Below are positions 1 to 7,405 of a stretch of DNA of 14,014 nt, piece after piece; within the stretch, counting starts at the first letter, position 1, and each line of letters begins with the position of its first letter. Position numbers and translations under genes: made by a program. The stretch is from the NCBI GenBank assembly GCA_031291905.1, contig JARLIC010000036.1:1-14014 (forward strand). Reading direction: 5' to 3'. The DNA comes from Minisyncoccota bacterium (GTDB lineage Bacteria > Patescibacteriota > Minisyncoccia > UBA6257 > 2-01-FULL-56-20). Below the pieces are notes generated by a model that saw only the letters and a program-made list of their open reading frames with translations, did no database searches and had not been told where the DNA came from.

Positions 1-353
1 AGACAAAAAGGTAGCGGCCAACAGCCGCCATTCGCAAGAACAGAGGTGCGAGCAGTGACGCCCCACGGACAAGGTCCGTTCAAAGGCCGGAAACGGCCGG
101 GGGGACCCGATCCCGAGCTAGAAGGTCCAATTCCGCCATAGGGACAACAAAGCGGAAGTGAAACGGCAAAATCCTTACCGGGTGCAAGGCCGTGCCGGAT
201 GCGTTCCGCAAGGAGCATGTCCGGAGTGCCGCAGGGCGTCTGCGCAAGCAGGCGCGCGAGCCCGCGAGCGATCAAGGGCACAGATAAATGACCGTCCATC
301 GGTAACGCCTTCACGGGCGCCGCCGGTCGACAGAATCCGGCTTACGGATCGCC
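1..353 (+). ncRNA. rnpB: RNase P RNA, 5' end outside the window
   Basis: This is the catalytic RNA of ribonuclease P, which removes the 5' leader from pre-tRNAs. The recognisable conserved blocks are the ACGGCAAAATCCTTACCGGG stretch with the following GCAAGG (about 163-190), ACAGATAAATGACCGTCC (280-297) and GACAGAATCCGGCTTAC (329-345). The last is the near-universal 3' block, ahead of the closing P1 strand. The other universal block, GAGGAAAGTCCGGGC, normally near the 5' end, is absent. The window therefore starts inside the gene and probably lacks several tens of nucleotides (P1 to P3 side). The 3' end is set just before a strong terminator. The exact terminus is uncertain by a few bases. 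An open frame across this segment is incidental. Confidence 0.95.
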
Positions 354-390
354 AGCACAAAAGCAGCCCGAAGGGGCTGTTTTTGTGCTG
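353..390 (+). terminator. rnpB intrinsic terminator
   Basis: A 17-bp near-perfect stem (353-369 with 374-390, one G-U pair) encloses a GAAG loop. The core GCAGCCC/GGGCTG is followed by TTTTT inside the descending arm, so the lower A/T stem doubles as the U-tract. It ends the RNase P RNA transcript. Confidence 0.9.
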
Positions 391-391
391 C

Positions 392-420
392 TTGGTAACG
401 CGTATGGAAGCGAGTAAAAT
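392..420 (+). promoter_or_regulatory. promoter of the 427 gene, predicted leaderless
   Basis: A -35 like TTGGTA (392-397) and a -10 TAAAAT (415-420) are separated by 17 nt. Only 6 nt lie between the -10 and the ATG at 427, so transcription should start at or within a base or two of the start codon. There is no Shine-Dalgarno site. Confidence 0.6.
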
Positions 421-426
421 GGTTTT

Positions 427-678
427 ATGTTGAAGAAAAGAATTTCAGACGGTGTGGTCCACAAATTGCCGGCGGATCTACGAAAGGCCCTTATTGCCGA
501 TCCGGCGGCGCGGGCGAAATGGGAGGATATCACCCCGCTCGCACGCAACGAATGGATATGTTGGACCACCTCCGTCAAGAAGGCGGAAACCAGAAAGCAG
601 CATGTTGAACGGGTGTGTTCGGAGCTTAAAGAGGGAATGCGCCGACCCTGCTGCTGGGCGGGTTGTCCTCACCGTTGA
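427..678 (+). CDS. YdeI/OmpD-associated-type small protein
   Basis: This 83-aa protein matches, by sequence feel, the C-terminal helical module of the YdeI/OmpD-associated family. It has the pattern LPADLRKAL, DPAARAKW, ITPLARNEWICW, then KKAETRKQHVERVCSELKEG. The biochemical role of this family is not well defined; bacteriocin-protection and stress links come from Enterobacteria and may not apply here. The protein ends in RRPCCWAGCPHR, a Cys-Cys...Cys-x-His cluster that could bind metal; this is inferred only. It lies 37 nt after the rnpB terminator and has its own promoter. The start at 427 fits both the family N-terminus and the -10 spacing. The stop is TGA. It is probably a single-gene unit. 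Confidence 0.75.
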   Translation: MLKKRISDGVVHKLPADLRKALIADPAARAKWEDITPLARNEWICWTTSVKKAETRKQHVERVCSELKEGMRRPCCWAGCPHR

Positions 679-729
679 CCGGGGATCTGGTAGGGCTTTC
701 GCCGTGCCATCGCTATTTCCCGCCGGGCA

Positions 730-738
730 TGCTATAAT
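730..738 (+). promoter_or_regulatory. extended -10 promoter of the 745 gene, predicted leaderless
   Basis: TGCTATAAT is a perfect extended -10 element (TGn plus TATAAT at 733-738). No good -35 is seen at the normal distance, which is usual for extended -10 promoters. Six nt separate the box from the ATG at 745, placing +1 at or next to the start codon. Confidence 0.75.
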
Positions 739-744
739 CAGGCC

Positions 745-1167
745 ATGGAATCCAATTCCAAGCAAGTACGGCAGATGCTCGCAAAGAAGGGAGGAAAGGT
801 ACGCGAAGCCCCCGAAGGGTTCGCATTCTATGTTTCGCTGCACGATTTCATTGAGTATATCGAATCCACTCCGTCATTCGAAGTCTTTTTCAAGGGACGG
901 GGGAAGGGCAGCCGCGCAAAGGACCTCGCACCGAAATATTTCGTGCTCAAGCAGGTCTACCAAGGGATAGAGGACATCGACCTTCGCACGACGGACGATC
1001 TCGGTCACGACCGGTACGTGGCCATCCGCGAGCTGGGCCTTATCCGTAAGAAGGACATTTCGGAGAACAACTCGTTCTGGAAGCGCCGCGAGCAATTGAA
1101 GAAGGTGGCGGGAGAGGTCCATAAAACGCTCGACGATTATCTTTCGGGTGCGGACGGAAAGAAATAA
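745..1167 (+). CDS. hypothetical protein, 140 aa
   Basis: I do not recognise this family. The protein is soluble and charged, with no signal peptide or membrane segment. The N-terminal part (about 15-55) looks like a mixed alpha/beta region: REAPEGFAFYVSLHDFIEYIE, followed by a basic patch near KGRGKGSRAKD (51-61). The C-terminal part (about 105-140) is a predicted helix rich in Lys and Glu. It may be nucleic-acid binding judging from the basic patch, but nothing proves it. The start at 745 is favoured because a perfect extended -10 sits 6 nt upstream. The gene is monocistronic: own promoter, and a terminator 16 nt after the TAA stop. Confidence 0.75.
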   Translation: MESNSKQVRQMLAKKGGKVREAPEGFAFYVSLHDFIEYIESTPSFEVFFKGRGKGSRAKDLAPKYFVLKQVYQGIEDIDLRTTDDLGHDRYVAIRELGLIRKKDISENNSFWKRREQLKKVAGEVHKTLDDYLSGADGKK

Positions 1168-1183
1168 AAAAGAACCATTGTGC

Positions 1184-1217
1184 AAAAAAACACCCTCTGG
1201 AATGGAGGGTGTTTTTT
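1184..1217. terminator. bidirectional terminator between the 745 gene and the cold-shock gene
   Basis: A 7-bp stem CACCCTC (1191-1197)/GAGGGTG (1205-1211) with a 7-nt loop is flanked by A7 on the left and T6 on the right. It can therefore stop transcripts from both convergent genes. The A and T tracts also extend the pairing. Confidence 0.9.
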
Positions 1218-1232
1218 AACGGTAGCGGCAGG

Positions 1233-1430
1233 TTATGCGCGCTGTACGTTGGTCGCGGCGGGACCCTTCTCGCCATCGACGACTTCGAACGAGACGACAT
1301 CGCCGACCTTGAGGTCGTCGAACGCCACGCCCTGGAGCTCCTTGGAGTGGAAGAAAAGATCCTTCGCCTCGCCTTCGCGAGAGATGAATCCAAATCCGCG
1401 GTCCGTGAGCGTTTTGATTGTTCCGGTCAT
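1233..1430 (-). CDS. cold-shock domain protein
   Basis: This 65-aa single cold-shock domain protein is a small OB-fold that binds single-stranded RNA and DNA and melts mRNA structure. The RNP1-type motif is GFGFIS (residues 12-17) and the RNP2-type motif is DLFFH (24-28). Together with KGPAATNV near the end, these are the usual nucleic-acid-binding surface. The length is normal for the CspA family. The ATG at 1430 begins the canonical MTGTIK N-terminus. Unlike its neighbours it has a true leader, about 60 nt from the predicted start site. This fits a family often regulated through its 5' UTR, although I see no Shine-Dalgarno site. It is divergent from the helicase gene and ends at the shared terminator. 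Confidence 0.95.
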   Translation of the reverse strand: MTGTIKTLTDRGFGFISREGEAKDLFFHSKELQGVAFDDLKVGDVVSFEVVDGEKGPAATNVQRA

Positions 1431-1497
1431 GTGAATATGCTTTGGTTATGTTTGTTTCTTCAGAACTTCGACTACGTTTCTTTATCGCATTGGATTA

Positions 1498-1526
1498 ATG
1501 ATAGCAGATAGAGAAAACTTTGTCAA
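1498..1526 (-). promoter_or_regulatory. cold-shock gene promoter
   Basis: On the minus strand TTGACA (1526-1521), a 17-nt spacer and TATCAT (1503-1498) preceded by TGC form a near-consensus sigma-70 type promoter with an extended -10. Predicted +1 is near 1491. The -35 overlaps that of the divergent helicase promoter almost completely. Confidence 0.85.
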
Positions 1527-1548
1527 TACGGCCAAAAACGTATATAAT
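1520..1548 (+). promoter_or_regulatory. helicase gene promoter, predicted leaderless
   Basis: TTGTCA (1520-1525), a 17-nt spacer and a perfect TATAAT (1543-1548) lie 7 nt ahead of the ATG at 1556. No ribosome-binding site is present. The -35 shares five of its six base pairs with the opposite-strand -35 of the cold-shock gene. Confidence 0.8.
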
Positions 1549-1555
1549 ACGGGGC

Positions 1556-2998
1556 ATGACCCAGTCGCAGGCATTGGAAATCCTGAAATCGGGAGAGAAC
1601 GTGTTCCTGACCGGCGCGCCCGGTGCGGGGAAGACCTATCTGCTCAATCAATATATAAACTTCCTCCGCTCAAGGGACGTCGATGCGGCGATCACCGCCT
1701 ATACCGGCATCGCGGCGAGCCACCTTTCGGGGCGTACGCTCCATTCGTGGGCGGGACTGAGCTTCGGCGCGCTCACGCCGGAGCAGGAGCGTGAGCGCGT
1801 CCATGCGAACGGACGCGTGTCGGCCCGCATCCGCAACGCGAAGGTGCTCATCATCGACGAGATCTCCATGCTGCATCCCGAGGAGTTCGACCGCGTCGAC
1901 TTCATCTGCAAGACCGCGCGGCATTCGATCGCGCCGTTCGGCGGCCTTCAGCTGATCTGCTGCGGGGATTTCTTCCAGATCCCGCCGGTGCGGTCCGGGG
2001 CCGATCAGCCGGACGTCCCGCGCGACAGCGAAGAGAACAAGTTCGTCATCGATTCCGCCGCATGGAAGTCCGCCGGCATGCGCACGTGCTACCTGCACGA
2101 ACAGCACCGGCAGGGCGACGAAAAACTTCTGCGCATCCTCGACGATATCCGCGACGGGAATATCGGCGCCGGAACGCTCGCGCTCCTGCGTTCGCGGCTG
2201 CACGCGCCCGTGGCGGCGCCGATCGGCATCGCGCGGCTCTATACCCACAATGAGGACGTCAACGGGATCAACGACGCCGAATTGCGCAAACTCACCGGCA
2301 CGCCCGAGGTGGTATACGAGGTGCTTGAGCGTGGCGCGGCGGCGCTCGTCGGAAAATTGAAAAAGGACCACAAGATCGACCGGCTTGTATTGAAAAAAGG
2401 CGCACGCGTGATGTTCACGCGCAACAACCGCGGCATGGGGTATGTGAACGGCACGCTTGGCGAGGTGATCGATTTCACGAGCGGCGGCGGGGACGATAAC
2501 GACGCGGCCGCGGAGGCCTTTCCGGTCATTCTCACTTTCGAAGGAAGGCGCATTGTTCCTTCGCGTGAGGCATGGGAACTCGAGGAGAACGGCAAGGTGC
2601 GTGCGTCGGTGCGGCAGATGCCACTCAAGCTCGCATGGGCGATCACGGTGCACAAGAGCCAGGGTATGACGCTCGATGCCGCGGAGATCGACCTCTCGCG
2701 CGCGTTCGACCGCGGCATGGGCTATGTGGCGCTCTCTCGCGTAAAGCGTCTGGAGAACATCTCGCTCCTCGGTTTGAACGAGCGCGCGCTCGAGGTGAGT
2801 CCGCGCATCAAGGCGCTCGACGGCGAGTTCCGAGAGCGGTCGCTTGAAAGCGAGGCATATCTTGCGGCGCTCGGCCCGGATGGCGCTGCGCGCTTAAGGG
2901 AGGAATTTCTAAAGAGCGAGGATGATGCGGCTGCGGCGGATACCGGCGGGCTGAGCTACGAGATCGTCGACGAGGTCCCTGCGGTGGATTTTGAATAG
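1556..2998 (+). CDS. PIF1/RecD-like superfamily 1 DNA helicase
   Basis: This 480-aa ATP-dependent helicase belongs to the PIF1/RecD-like SF1B group, which unwinds DNA 5'-3' in replication and repair. Walker A is GAPGAGKT (20-27) and Walker B is LIIDEISM (98-105). Motif III is GDFFQIPPV (from 137), followed by an EQHRQ motif. The C-terminal motifs are TVHKSQGMT (364-372) and YVALSRVK (390-397), typical of PIF1 family motifs V and VI. All core motifs are intact, so it should be active. The last 60 residues are acidic and end without an obvious extra domain. An in-frame ATG at 1520 exists, but it lies inside the -35 box. The start at 1556 matches the promoter and leads straight into the helicase fold. 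The cellular role in this lineage is not established. Confidence 0.92.
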   Translation: MTQSQALEILKSGENVFLTGAPGAGKTYLLNQYINFLRSRDVDAAITAYTGIAASHLSGRTLHSWAGLSFGALTPEQERERVHANGRVSARIRNAKVLIIDEISMLHPEEFDRVDFICKTARHSIAPFGGLQLICCGDFFQIPPVRSGADQPDVPRDSEENKFVIDSAAWKSAGMRTCYLHEQHRQGDEKLLRILDDIRDGNIGAGTLALLRSRLHAPVAAPIGIARLYTHNEDVNGINDAELRKLTGTPEVVYEVLERGAAALVGKLKKDHKIDRLVLKKGARVMFTRNNRGMGYVNGTLGEVIDFTSGGGDDNDAAAEAFPVILTFEGRRIVPSREAWELEENGKVRASVRQMPLKLAWAITVHKSQGMTLDAAEIDLSRAFDRGMGYVALSRVKRLENISLLGLNERALEVSPRIKALDGEFRERSLESEAYLAALGPDGAARLREEFLKSEDDAAAADTGGLSYEIVDEVPAVDFE

Positions 2999-3047
2999 CG
3001 GCGTCAACTCCATATCATTTTCCTCCATTTTTTGCCCTCACGCCCCA

Positions 3048-3056
3048 TGTTATAAT
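3048..3056 (+). promoter_or_regulatory. extended -10 promoter of the pilin-LamG gene, predicted leaderless
   Basis: TGTTATAAT gives TGn plus a perfect TATAAT (3051-3056). Six nt follow before the ATG at 3063. No convincing -35 is visible; the upstream T-run is the only candidate. The box argues against an in-frame upstream start near 2991. Confidence 0.75.
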
Positions 3057-3062
3057 TTTCAT

Positions 3063-4313
3063 ATGCATCTTCACCGGCGAAACCCGACTTCCTCATCACC
3101 TTCCGCCTTCACCCTCATCGAACTTCTGGTCGTGATCGCGATCATCGCCATCCTTGCGGTAGTGGTGGTCCTCACATTGAATCCCGCACAACTCTTGGCT
3201 CAAAGTAGGGATGCCAACCGGGTAAGCGACATGGCGACCCTGAACACCGCATTAGGCTTGTATTCCACGGATACGGGAGGGGTGGGAAACATGGGAACCT
3301 CAACCCTCGTATATACTTCTTTTTCCGATACTTCGAGCACCTGCGGCAATCTTGGCCTTCCTGCCTTGTCGGCAAGCTCCACCTACAACTGCACGGTAAA
3401 CACATCTACTCGTCTTACGAACGCATTGGGCTGGATCCCTATCAATTTCTCGAATATCAGCGCAGGATCTCCTTTGGGATCACTTCCTATAGATCCCACC
3501 AATTCTTCATCCTCGGGCCTTTTCTATACGTATTCCACAAAGAACGGCCAATTCGAGGTCACCGCAATCCCCGAATCACAAAAGCAGAAAGCATCGTTAG
3601 GTGCAAAGCCCATCATCCCCAACTATCCCGACGTCATTGCGAACGGATCGAGCCTCGGCATATCTCCGCTATTCAACACAAATGGGCTTGTCGGCTACTG
3701 GCCGATGGACGAGGGAGTGGGGAGTACGACGCAGGACCAGTCGGGCAATGGGAACGCGGGTACATGGAACGGGACGCCCGTGGGAACCAATTCTACCTAT
3801 TATGCGGCGGGCAAGGTGGGAAGTTATGCGGGATATTTCAACGGAAATTATGTGAACGTTGGCTCGGGTGCGGTGTTCAATGATTTGAACGCTATCACGA
3901 TGTCACTATGGATTGCTCCAACGCAATCCTTCAGCGCGGGAGAGGTGCTTTCAAAACGCGCGTCCTGGTCGACCACCGGAATTCCGTTTGAATTGAACAT
4001 CAGCTTGGGAGGACTTAGCTCGCGCATCATTGGCAATACGGGCTGCAATTCCGGTGCGAGTCTTGTTTCGGCGAGTCAGTGGAGCCTTGTTACGGTGACA
4101 TGGGACGGGAGTACCGTAAAAGAGTATGTTGGTGCCAATCAGGTGTTTTCGTGCGCGCTTTCCGGAACGGTCACCAACAACGCAGCGCCCGTTACGATCG
4201 GTGGTCTTAATGGAGGGGGCGAATATTTTCAGGGTCCGATCGACGACGTTCGCATCTATAACCGTGCCCTTTCGGCAGCTGAGATCTCGGCGCTATATAA
4301 TGCGGGCAGATAG
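3063..4313 (+). CDS. type IV prepilin-like protein with C-terminal LamG domain
   Basis: This 416-aa surface protein has a class III signal: a short basic leader MHLHRRNP, then FTLIELLVVIAIIAIL (16-31) with the conserved Glu at mature position 5 (E20). The prepilin peptidase PilD would cleave before F16. The residue before the cleavage site is Ala rather than the usual Gly. Residues about 40-190 form a pilin-like globular region containing LGSLPIDPTNS and NGQFEVTAIPES, a pattern common in CPR pseudopilins. Residues about 208-416 are a LamG/concanavalin-type jelly roll, beginning GLVGYWPMDEG and ending DDVRIYNRALSAAEISALY, likely for glycan or surface binding. It has its own promoter. No assembly genes are adjacent. 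Adhesion to a host or to surfaces is inferred, not shown. Confidence 0.9.
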   Translation: MHLHRRNPTSSSPSAFTLIELLVVIAIIAILAVVVVLTLNPAQLLAQSRDANRVSDMATLNTALGLYSTDTGGVGNMGTSTLVYTSFSDTSSTCGNLGLPALSASSTYNCTVNTSTRLTNALGWIPINFSNISAGSPLGSLPIDPTNSSSSGLFYTYSTKNGQFEVTAIPESQKQKASLGAKPIIPNYPDVIANGSSLGISPLFNTNGLVGYWPMDEGVGSTTQDQSGNGNAGTWNGTPVGTNSTYYAAGKVGSYAGYFNGNYVNVGSGAVFNDLNAITMSLWIAPTQSFSAGEVLSKRASWSTTGIPFELNISLGGLSSRIIGNTGCNSGASLVSASQWSLVTVTWDGSTVKEYVGANQVFSCALSGTVTNNAAPVTIGGLNGGGEYFQGPIDDVRIYNRALSAAEISALYNAGR

Positions 4314-4357
4314 GTGCCGGAAAAATTATCGCAATAGGTTTTTGTTGTCGGGTCGAA

Positions 4358-4363
4358 TATAAT
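4358..4363 (+). promoter_or_regulatory. -10 box of the Mg2+ ATPase gene, predicted leaderless
   Basis: A perfect TATAAT sits 6 nt before the ATG at 4370. No clear -35 or TGn extension is seen. No Shine-Dalgarno site exists between the box and the start codon, and there is no room for a long Mg2+-sensing leader of the enterobacterial type. Confidence 0.6.
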
Positions 4364-4369
4364 AAAAGC

Positions 4370-6895
4370 ATGACATCTGCAGATCCTCTCGCCGCGCTTG
4401 CGGGAAAGAACATCGCCGAAGTGTTTGCGTCGGTCAAAACTTCCGCAAAAGGGCTTTCGCCCGCGGAGGCGGCACGGCGACTCAAGATCTATGGGATCAA
4501 CGAATTCGCCGGGCGGAAGAAGCTCCGGCCGTTCCTCATATTCGCATCGAAATTCAAAAATCCACTACTCCTGCTTTTGATCGCCGCCGCGATAGTGTCG
4601 GGTGCGCTCGGCTCCCGTTTCGAGGCGGGGATCATCCTCGTGATCGTGTTCGGGAGTGCCGTGATCGATTTCGTGAACAGCTACAAGTCCGCGCAAGCGG
4701 CCGAAGCGCTTCGTGAAAAGGTGACGATCACGGCCACGGTGGTGCGCGGCGGCGAACCGAAGGAGCGGAACATGCGCGAGGTCGTCCCGGGCGACATCCT
4801 TCTCCTTGAGGCGGGCGATCTCGTGCCGGCCGACGGCATCGTGATCGATGCGCGCGACTTCTTTCTGAACGAGGGCGTCTTGACGGGGGAGTCGTCGCCG
4901 GGAGAAAAGGAGGCGGGCGGCGCGGTGTATCTGGGCACGAGCGTGGTGTCCGGGAAAGCGACCGTGGTCGCGGTGGCGACGGGTGCGGGCACGAAGGTGG
5001 GCACGATCGCAGGGAAGCTCGTGAAGCCCGACCAACCGACCGAGTTCGAGAAGAATATAAAGGACTTCAGCCTGTTCATCTTCCGCATCACGCTTTTCCT
5101 CGTGCTTGCGGTCATCCTCCTGAACATCTTCTTCCTGCGACGCGACCCTCTCCAGATATTCATCTTTGCCGTCGCGATCGCGGTCGGCCTTACGCCGGAA
5201 CTTCTGCCGCTCATCGTGACGAGCAATCTTGCGAAAGGCGCCTTAAGGATGTCCGAGCGCGGCGTGATCGTGAAGAAACTTGCGGCGATCCATAACTTCG
5301 GCAGCGTCGACGTGCTCTGCACGGACAAGACGGGCACGCTCACCGAGGACAGGATCGCGCTCATCCGCTGCCTCGATCCGTTCGGCAAGGAGAACGAAGA
5401 CACCTTTTTTTGGGGCTATGTGAGCAGCATGCATCTTACCGGCGTGCGCGGCGTGCTCGACCGCGCGATCGAGGAGTTCAAGGAGCGTTCGAAGGCGCTC
5501 GGCGCGGGCAAATGGGAAAAAGTGGACGAGATCCCGTTCGACGCGGAACGGCGCGTCGAGTCGGTCATCGTGAAGAGCGGCGCAAAGACGGTGCTGATCT
5601 CGAAGGGCGCCCCGGAGGAGATTCTGAAGAATGCGGCACACTATGGCGCGCCGGGCAAGGAGAAGAAACTGACCGCGGCGATGCGCGCGAAGATCGACAA
5701 GGAATACGATAGTTTGAGCGCGGACGGTTTCCGCGTGCTCGCGGTGGGCGTACGGGAAGTGCCGCGCCGGACGGTGGCGTATAAAAAGGAGGAGGAAAAG
5801 GATACGTCGTTCGTCGGATTCCTGGCGTTCCTCGATCCGCCGAAGAAGACCGCGAAGGATACGCTTGCGCGCATGGCGGCGCATCACGTCGGTATGAAGA
5901 TCATCACGGGCGACAATTTCCTCGTGACGAAGCATATCGCCGAGGAGATCGGCCTCGAGATGACAAACCCGCTTACGGGCGACGACCTCGCGAAGCTCGA
6001 CGAGCATCAATTGCGGCACGTGGTGGATGCCACGAATATTTTCACCCGCGTGAACCCCGAACAGAAGGAGGCCATCATCCGCGCACTCCGCGAGAATGGG
6101 CACGTGGTGGCGTACATGGGCGACGGCGTGAACGATGTGCTCTCGCTCAAGATGGCGGACGTCGGCATTTCGGTGAACAACGCGGTGGACATCGCGAAGG
6201 AGACCGCGGACATCATCCTGCTCAATAAGGGGCTCGGCGAGATCATTGACGGCATTGTCGAGGGGCGCAAGACATTCGCCAATACCTTCAAATACCTCCA
6301 GATGGCACTTTCATCGAACTTCGGCAACATGTTCAGCATGCCGGTCGCGTCGGTGTTCCTGCCGTTCCTGCCGATGACCGCGCCGCAGATATTATTGAAC
6401 AACTTCCTTTACGACTCATCGCAGCTCGCGATCCCGTTCGATAACGTCGACCCGGATTTCCTCGAACGCCCGAAGAAGTTCGATATCGCGTTCATGAAGA
6501 AGTTCATGTATATCTTCGGGCCGCTCAGCTCACTCTTCGATTTCATCACCTTCGGGATCTTATTGTTCGTCTTTCATCTGGGCGGATCGGGGTTCCAGAC
6601 GGGCTGGTTCCTCGAATCGATCGCCACGCAGGCGCTCGTGGTGAACATCATCCGCACCCGGTTCAGCTTCTGGAAGAACGGCGGACCGAGCAAGGCGCTC
6701 ATGTTCGCCACGTTCGGCGCAGTGGCCGTTGCGTGGGGCATCGCCTATTCGCCGATCGCACCGTTCATGAACTTCGTCCATATGGGGCTCGCGCCGGTCG
6801 CACTCATCGTCGTGGTCGTGCTCGTCTATCTGTTCGCGGTCGAGCTCGCAAAGAAAGCGTTCTATAAAAAATACGGGGCGCTGATCGAACGCTGA
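4370..6895 (+). CDS. mgtA: P-type Mg2+-transporting ATPase (P3B, MgtA type)
   Basis: This 841-aa membrane pump couples ATP hydrolysis to cation movement, most likely Mg2+ import. Actuator motif TGES is at 172-175. The phosphorylation motif DKTGTLT starts at D319, the catalytic aspartate. Nucleotide-domain motif KGAPEE and hinge motifs TGDN and GDGVND (584-589) follow. The substrate call rests on AVGLTPELLPLIVTSNLAKG in M4 and NFGSVDVLCTDKTG, which mirror MgtA/MgtB rather than Ca2+ or heavy-metal pumps. An N-terminal cation-ATPase domain (about 10-60), paired helices near 55-105 and 225-290, and a C-terminal membrane cluster (about 640-835) complete the layout. It is somewhat shorter than enterobacterial MgtA (about 900 aa). 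It is convergent with an mgtC-type gene 10 bp away, supporting Mg2+ homeostasis. Confidence 0.9.
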   Translation: MTSADPLAALAGKNIAEVFASVKTSAKGLSPAEAARRLKIYGINEFAGRKKLRPFLIFASKFKNPLLLLLIAAAIVSGALGSRFEAGIILVIVFGSAVIDFVNSYKSAQAAEALREKVTITATVVRGGEPKERNMREVVPGDILLLEAGDLVPADGIVIDARDFFLNEGVLTGESSPGEKEAGGAVYLGTSVVSGKATVVAVATGAGTKVGTIAGKLVKPDQPTEFEKNIKDFSLFIFRITLFLVLAVILLNIFFLRRDPLQIFIFAVAIAVGLTPELLPLIVTSNLAKGALRMSERGVIVKKLAAIHNFGSVDVLCTDKTGTLTEDRIALIRCLDPFGKENEDTFFWGYVSSMHLTGVRGVLDRAIEEFKERSKALGAGKWEKVDEIPFDAERRVESVIVKSGAKTVLISKGAPEEILKNAAHYGAPGKEKKLTAAMRAKIDKEYDSLSADGFRVLAVGVREVPRRTVAYKKEEEKDTSFVGFLAFLDPPKKTAKDTLARMAAHHVGMKIITGDNFLVTKHIAEEIGLEMTNPLTGDDLAKLDEHQLRHVVDATNIFTRVNPEQKEAIIRALRENGHVVAYMGDGVNDVLSLKMADVGISVNNAVDIAKETADIILLNKGLGEIIDGIVEGRKTFANTFKYLQMALSSNFGNMFSMPVASVFLPFLPMTAPQILLNNFLYDSSQLAIPFDNVDPDFLERPKKFDIAFMKKFMYIFGPLSSLFDFITFGILLFVFHLGGSGFQTGWFLESIATQALVVNIIRTRFSFWKNGGPSKALMFATFGAVAVAWGIAYSPIAPFMNFVHMGLAPVALIVVVVLVYLFAVELAKKAFYKKYGALIER

Positions 6896-6905
6896 TCGCG
6901 GCGAT

Positions 6906-7379
6906 CTATCTTTTTCCGTTCGCGCGCTCGGAGAGATTCAATTTGCGAAGCATGTAAAGCAGAAGTGCGAGAAGCACCGTTGCGGCGGCGGCGAACTCAA
7001 TGAGGCCAATGCCGACAAGGATGCCGATCGCGGCGGCGATCCAGATGAGCGCCGCCGTCGTCACGCCGTGCGGATGGTCGTCGTTCGTTTTGATGATGAT
7101 GCCGGAGCCGAGGAACCCGATGCCGACCACGATGTTCGCGATCATTGCGAGGTAGCCGCCGTTGCGCGCCACGACGTCGGCGAGATTGCCCGTTCCGGCG
7201 GAAACGATATAGGGGAGCATGAGGCCGGTCATCGCAAAGATGGCCGCGCCGCCCGATACGAGCATCACGGTGCGGACGCCAGCCGATTCCTTGCCCACGA
7301 GCTCGCGCTCGAGGCCGAGGAGCGCGCCAAGAACGAGCGCGATCGCGAACCGGGTGAACATTTGTTCAAACGTCAACAT
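6906..7379 (-). CDS. MgtC/SapB family membrane protein
   Basis: This 157-aa polytopic membrane protein has the MgtC/SapB hallmark motifs: LLGLERE (20-26), GVRTVMLVSGGAA, VGIGFLGSGIII and HGVTTAALIWIAAAIG. About four to five hydrophobic helices cover almost the whole chain. In Salmonella and Mycobacterium MgtC is needed for growth at low Mg2+ and in hosts, and acts on the F-ATPase and phosphate handling rather than transporting Mg2+. This protein is the short form without the C-terminal ACT-like domain of Salmonella MgtC, so that activity may differ. It ends 10 bp from the end of the Mg2+ ATPase gene, on the opposite strand, and is divergent from aspS. The predicted mRNA is leaderless. Confidence 0.9.
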   Translation of the reverse strand: MLTFEQMFTRFAIALVLGALLGLERELVGKESAGVRTVMLVSGGAAIFAMTGLMLPYIVSAGTGNLADVVARNGGYLAMIANIVVGIGFLGSGIIIKTNDDHPHGVTTAALIWIAAAIGILVGIGLIEFAAAATVLLALLLYMLRKLNLSERANGKR

Positions 7380-7386
7380 TGTATTA

Positions 7387-7395
7387 ATATTAGCA
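7387..7395 (-). promoter_or_regulatory. extended -10 promoter of the MgtC-type gene, predicted leaderless
   Basis: On the minus strand TGCTAATAT (7395-7387) carries a TGn extension and a 4/6 match to TATAAT. It ends 7 nt before the ATG at 7379. It abuts the -10 of the divergent aspS promoter. Confidence 0.5.
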
Positions 7396-7399
7396 TACT
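7394..7399 (+). promoter_or_regulatory. -10 box of aspS, predicted leaderless
   Basis: CATACT (4/6 match to TATAAT) ends 6 nt before the ATG at 7406. The match alone is weak, but the spacing is identical to that of the stronger boxes in this window. No ribosome-binding site is present. Confidence 0.45.
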
Positions 7400-7405
7400 A
7401 CGATC

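Noticed and set aside
158..433. Open reading frames on both strands within and just after rnpB
   Set aside because: They overlap conserved RNase P RNA blocks and the terminator. Their composition is typical of structured RNA read as protein.
1520..1555. Upstream in-frame ATG for the helicase
   Set aside because: It lies inside the -35 box and would add 12 residues outside the helicase fold. ATG 1556 fits the -10 spacing.
2991..3062. Upstream in-frame start for the pilin gene
   Set aside because: It would overlap the helicase stop and the promoter, and bury the prepilin leader behind 24 extra residues.
6890..6915. Small GATCG/CGATC hairpin with following T-run after mgtA
   Set aside because: The stem has only 5 bp and a 3-nt loop, lies at the end of two coding regions and may be chance, so it is not called as a terminator.
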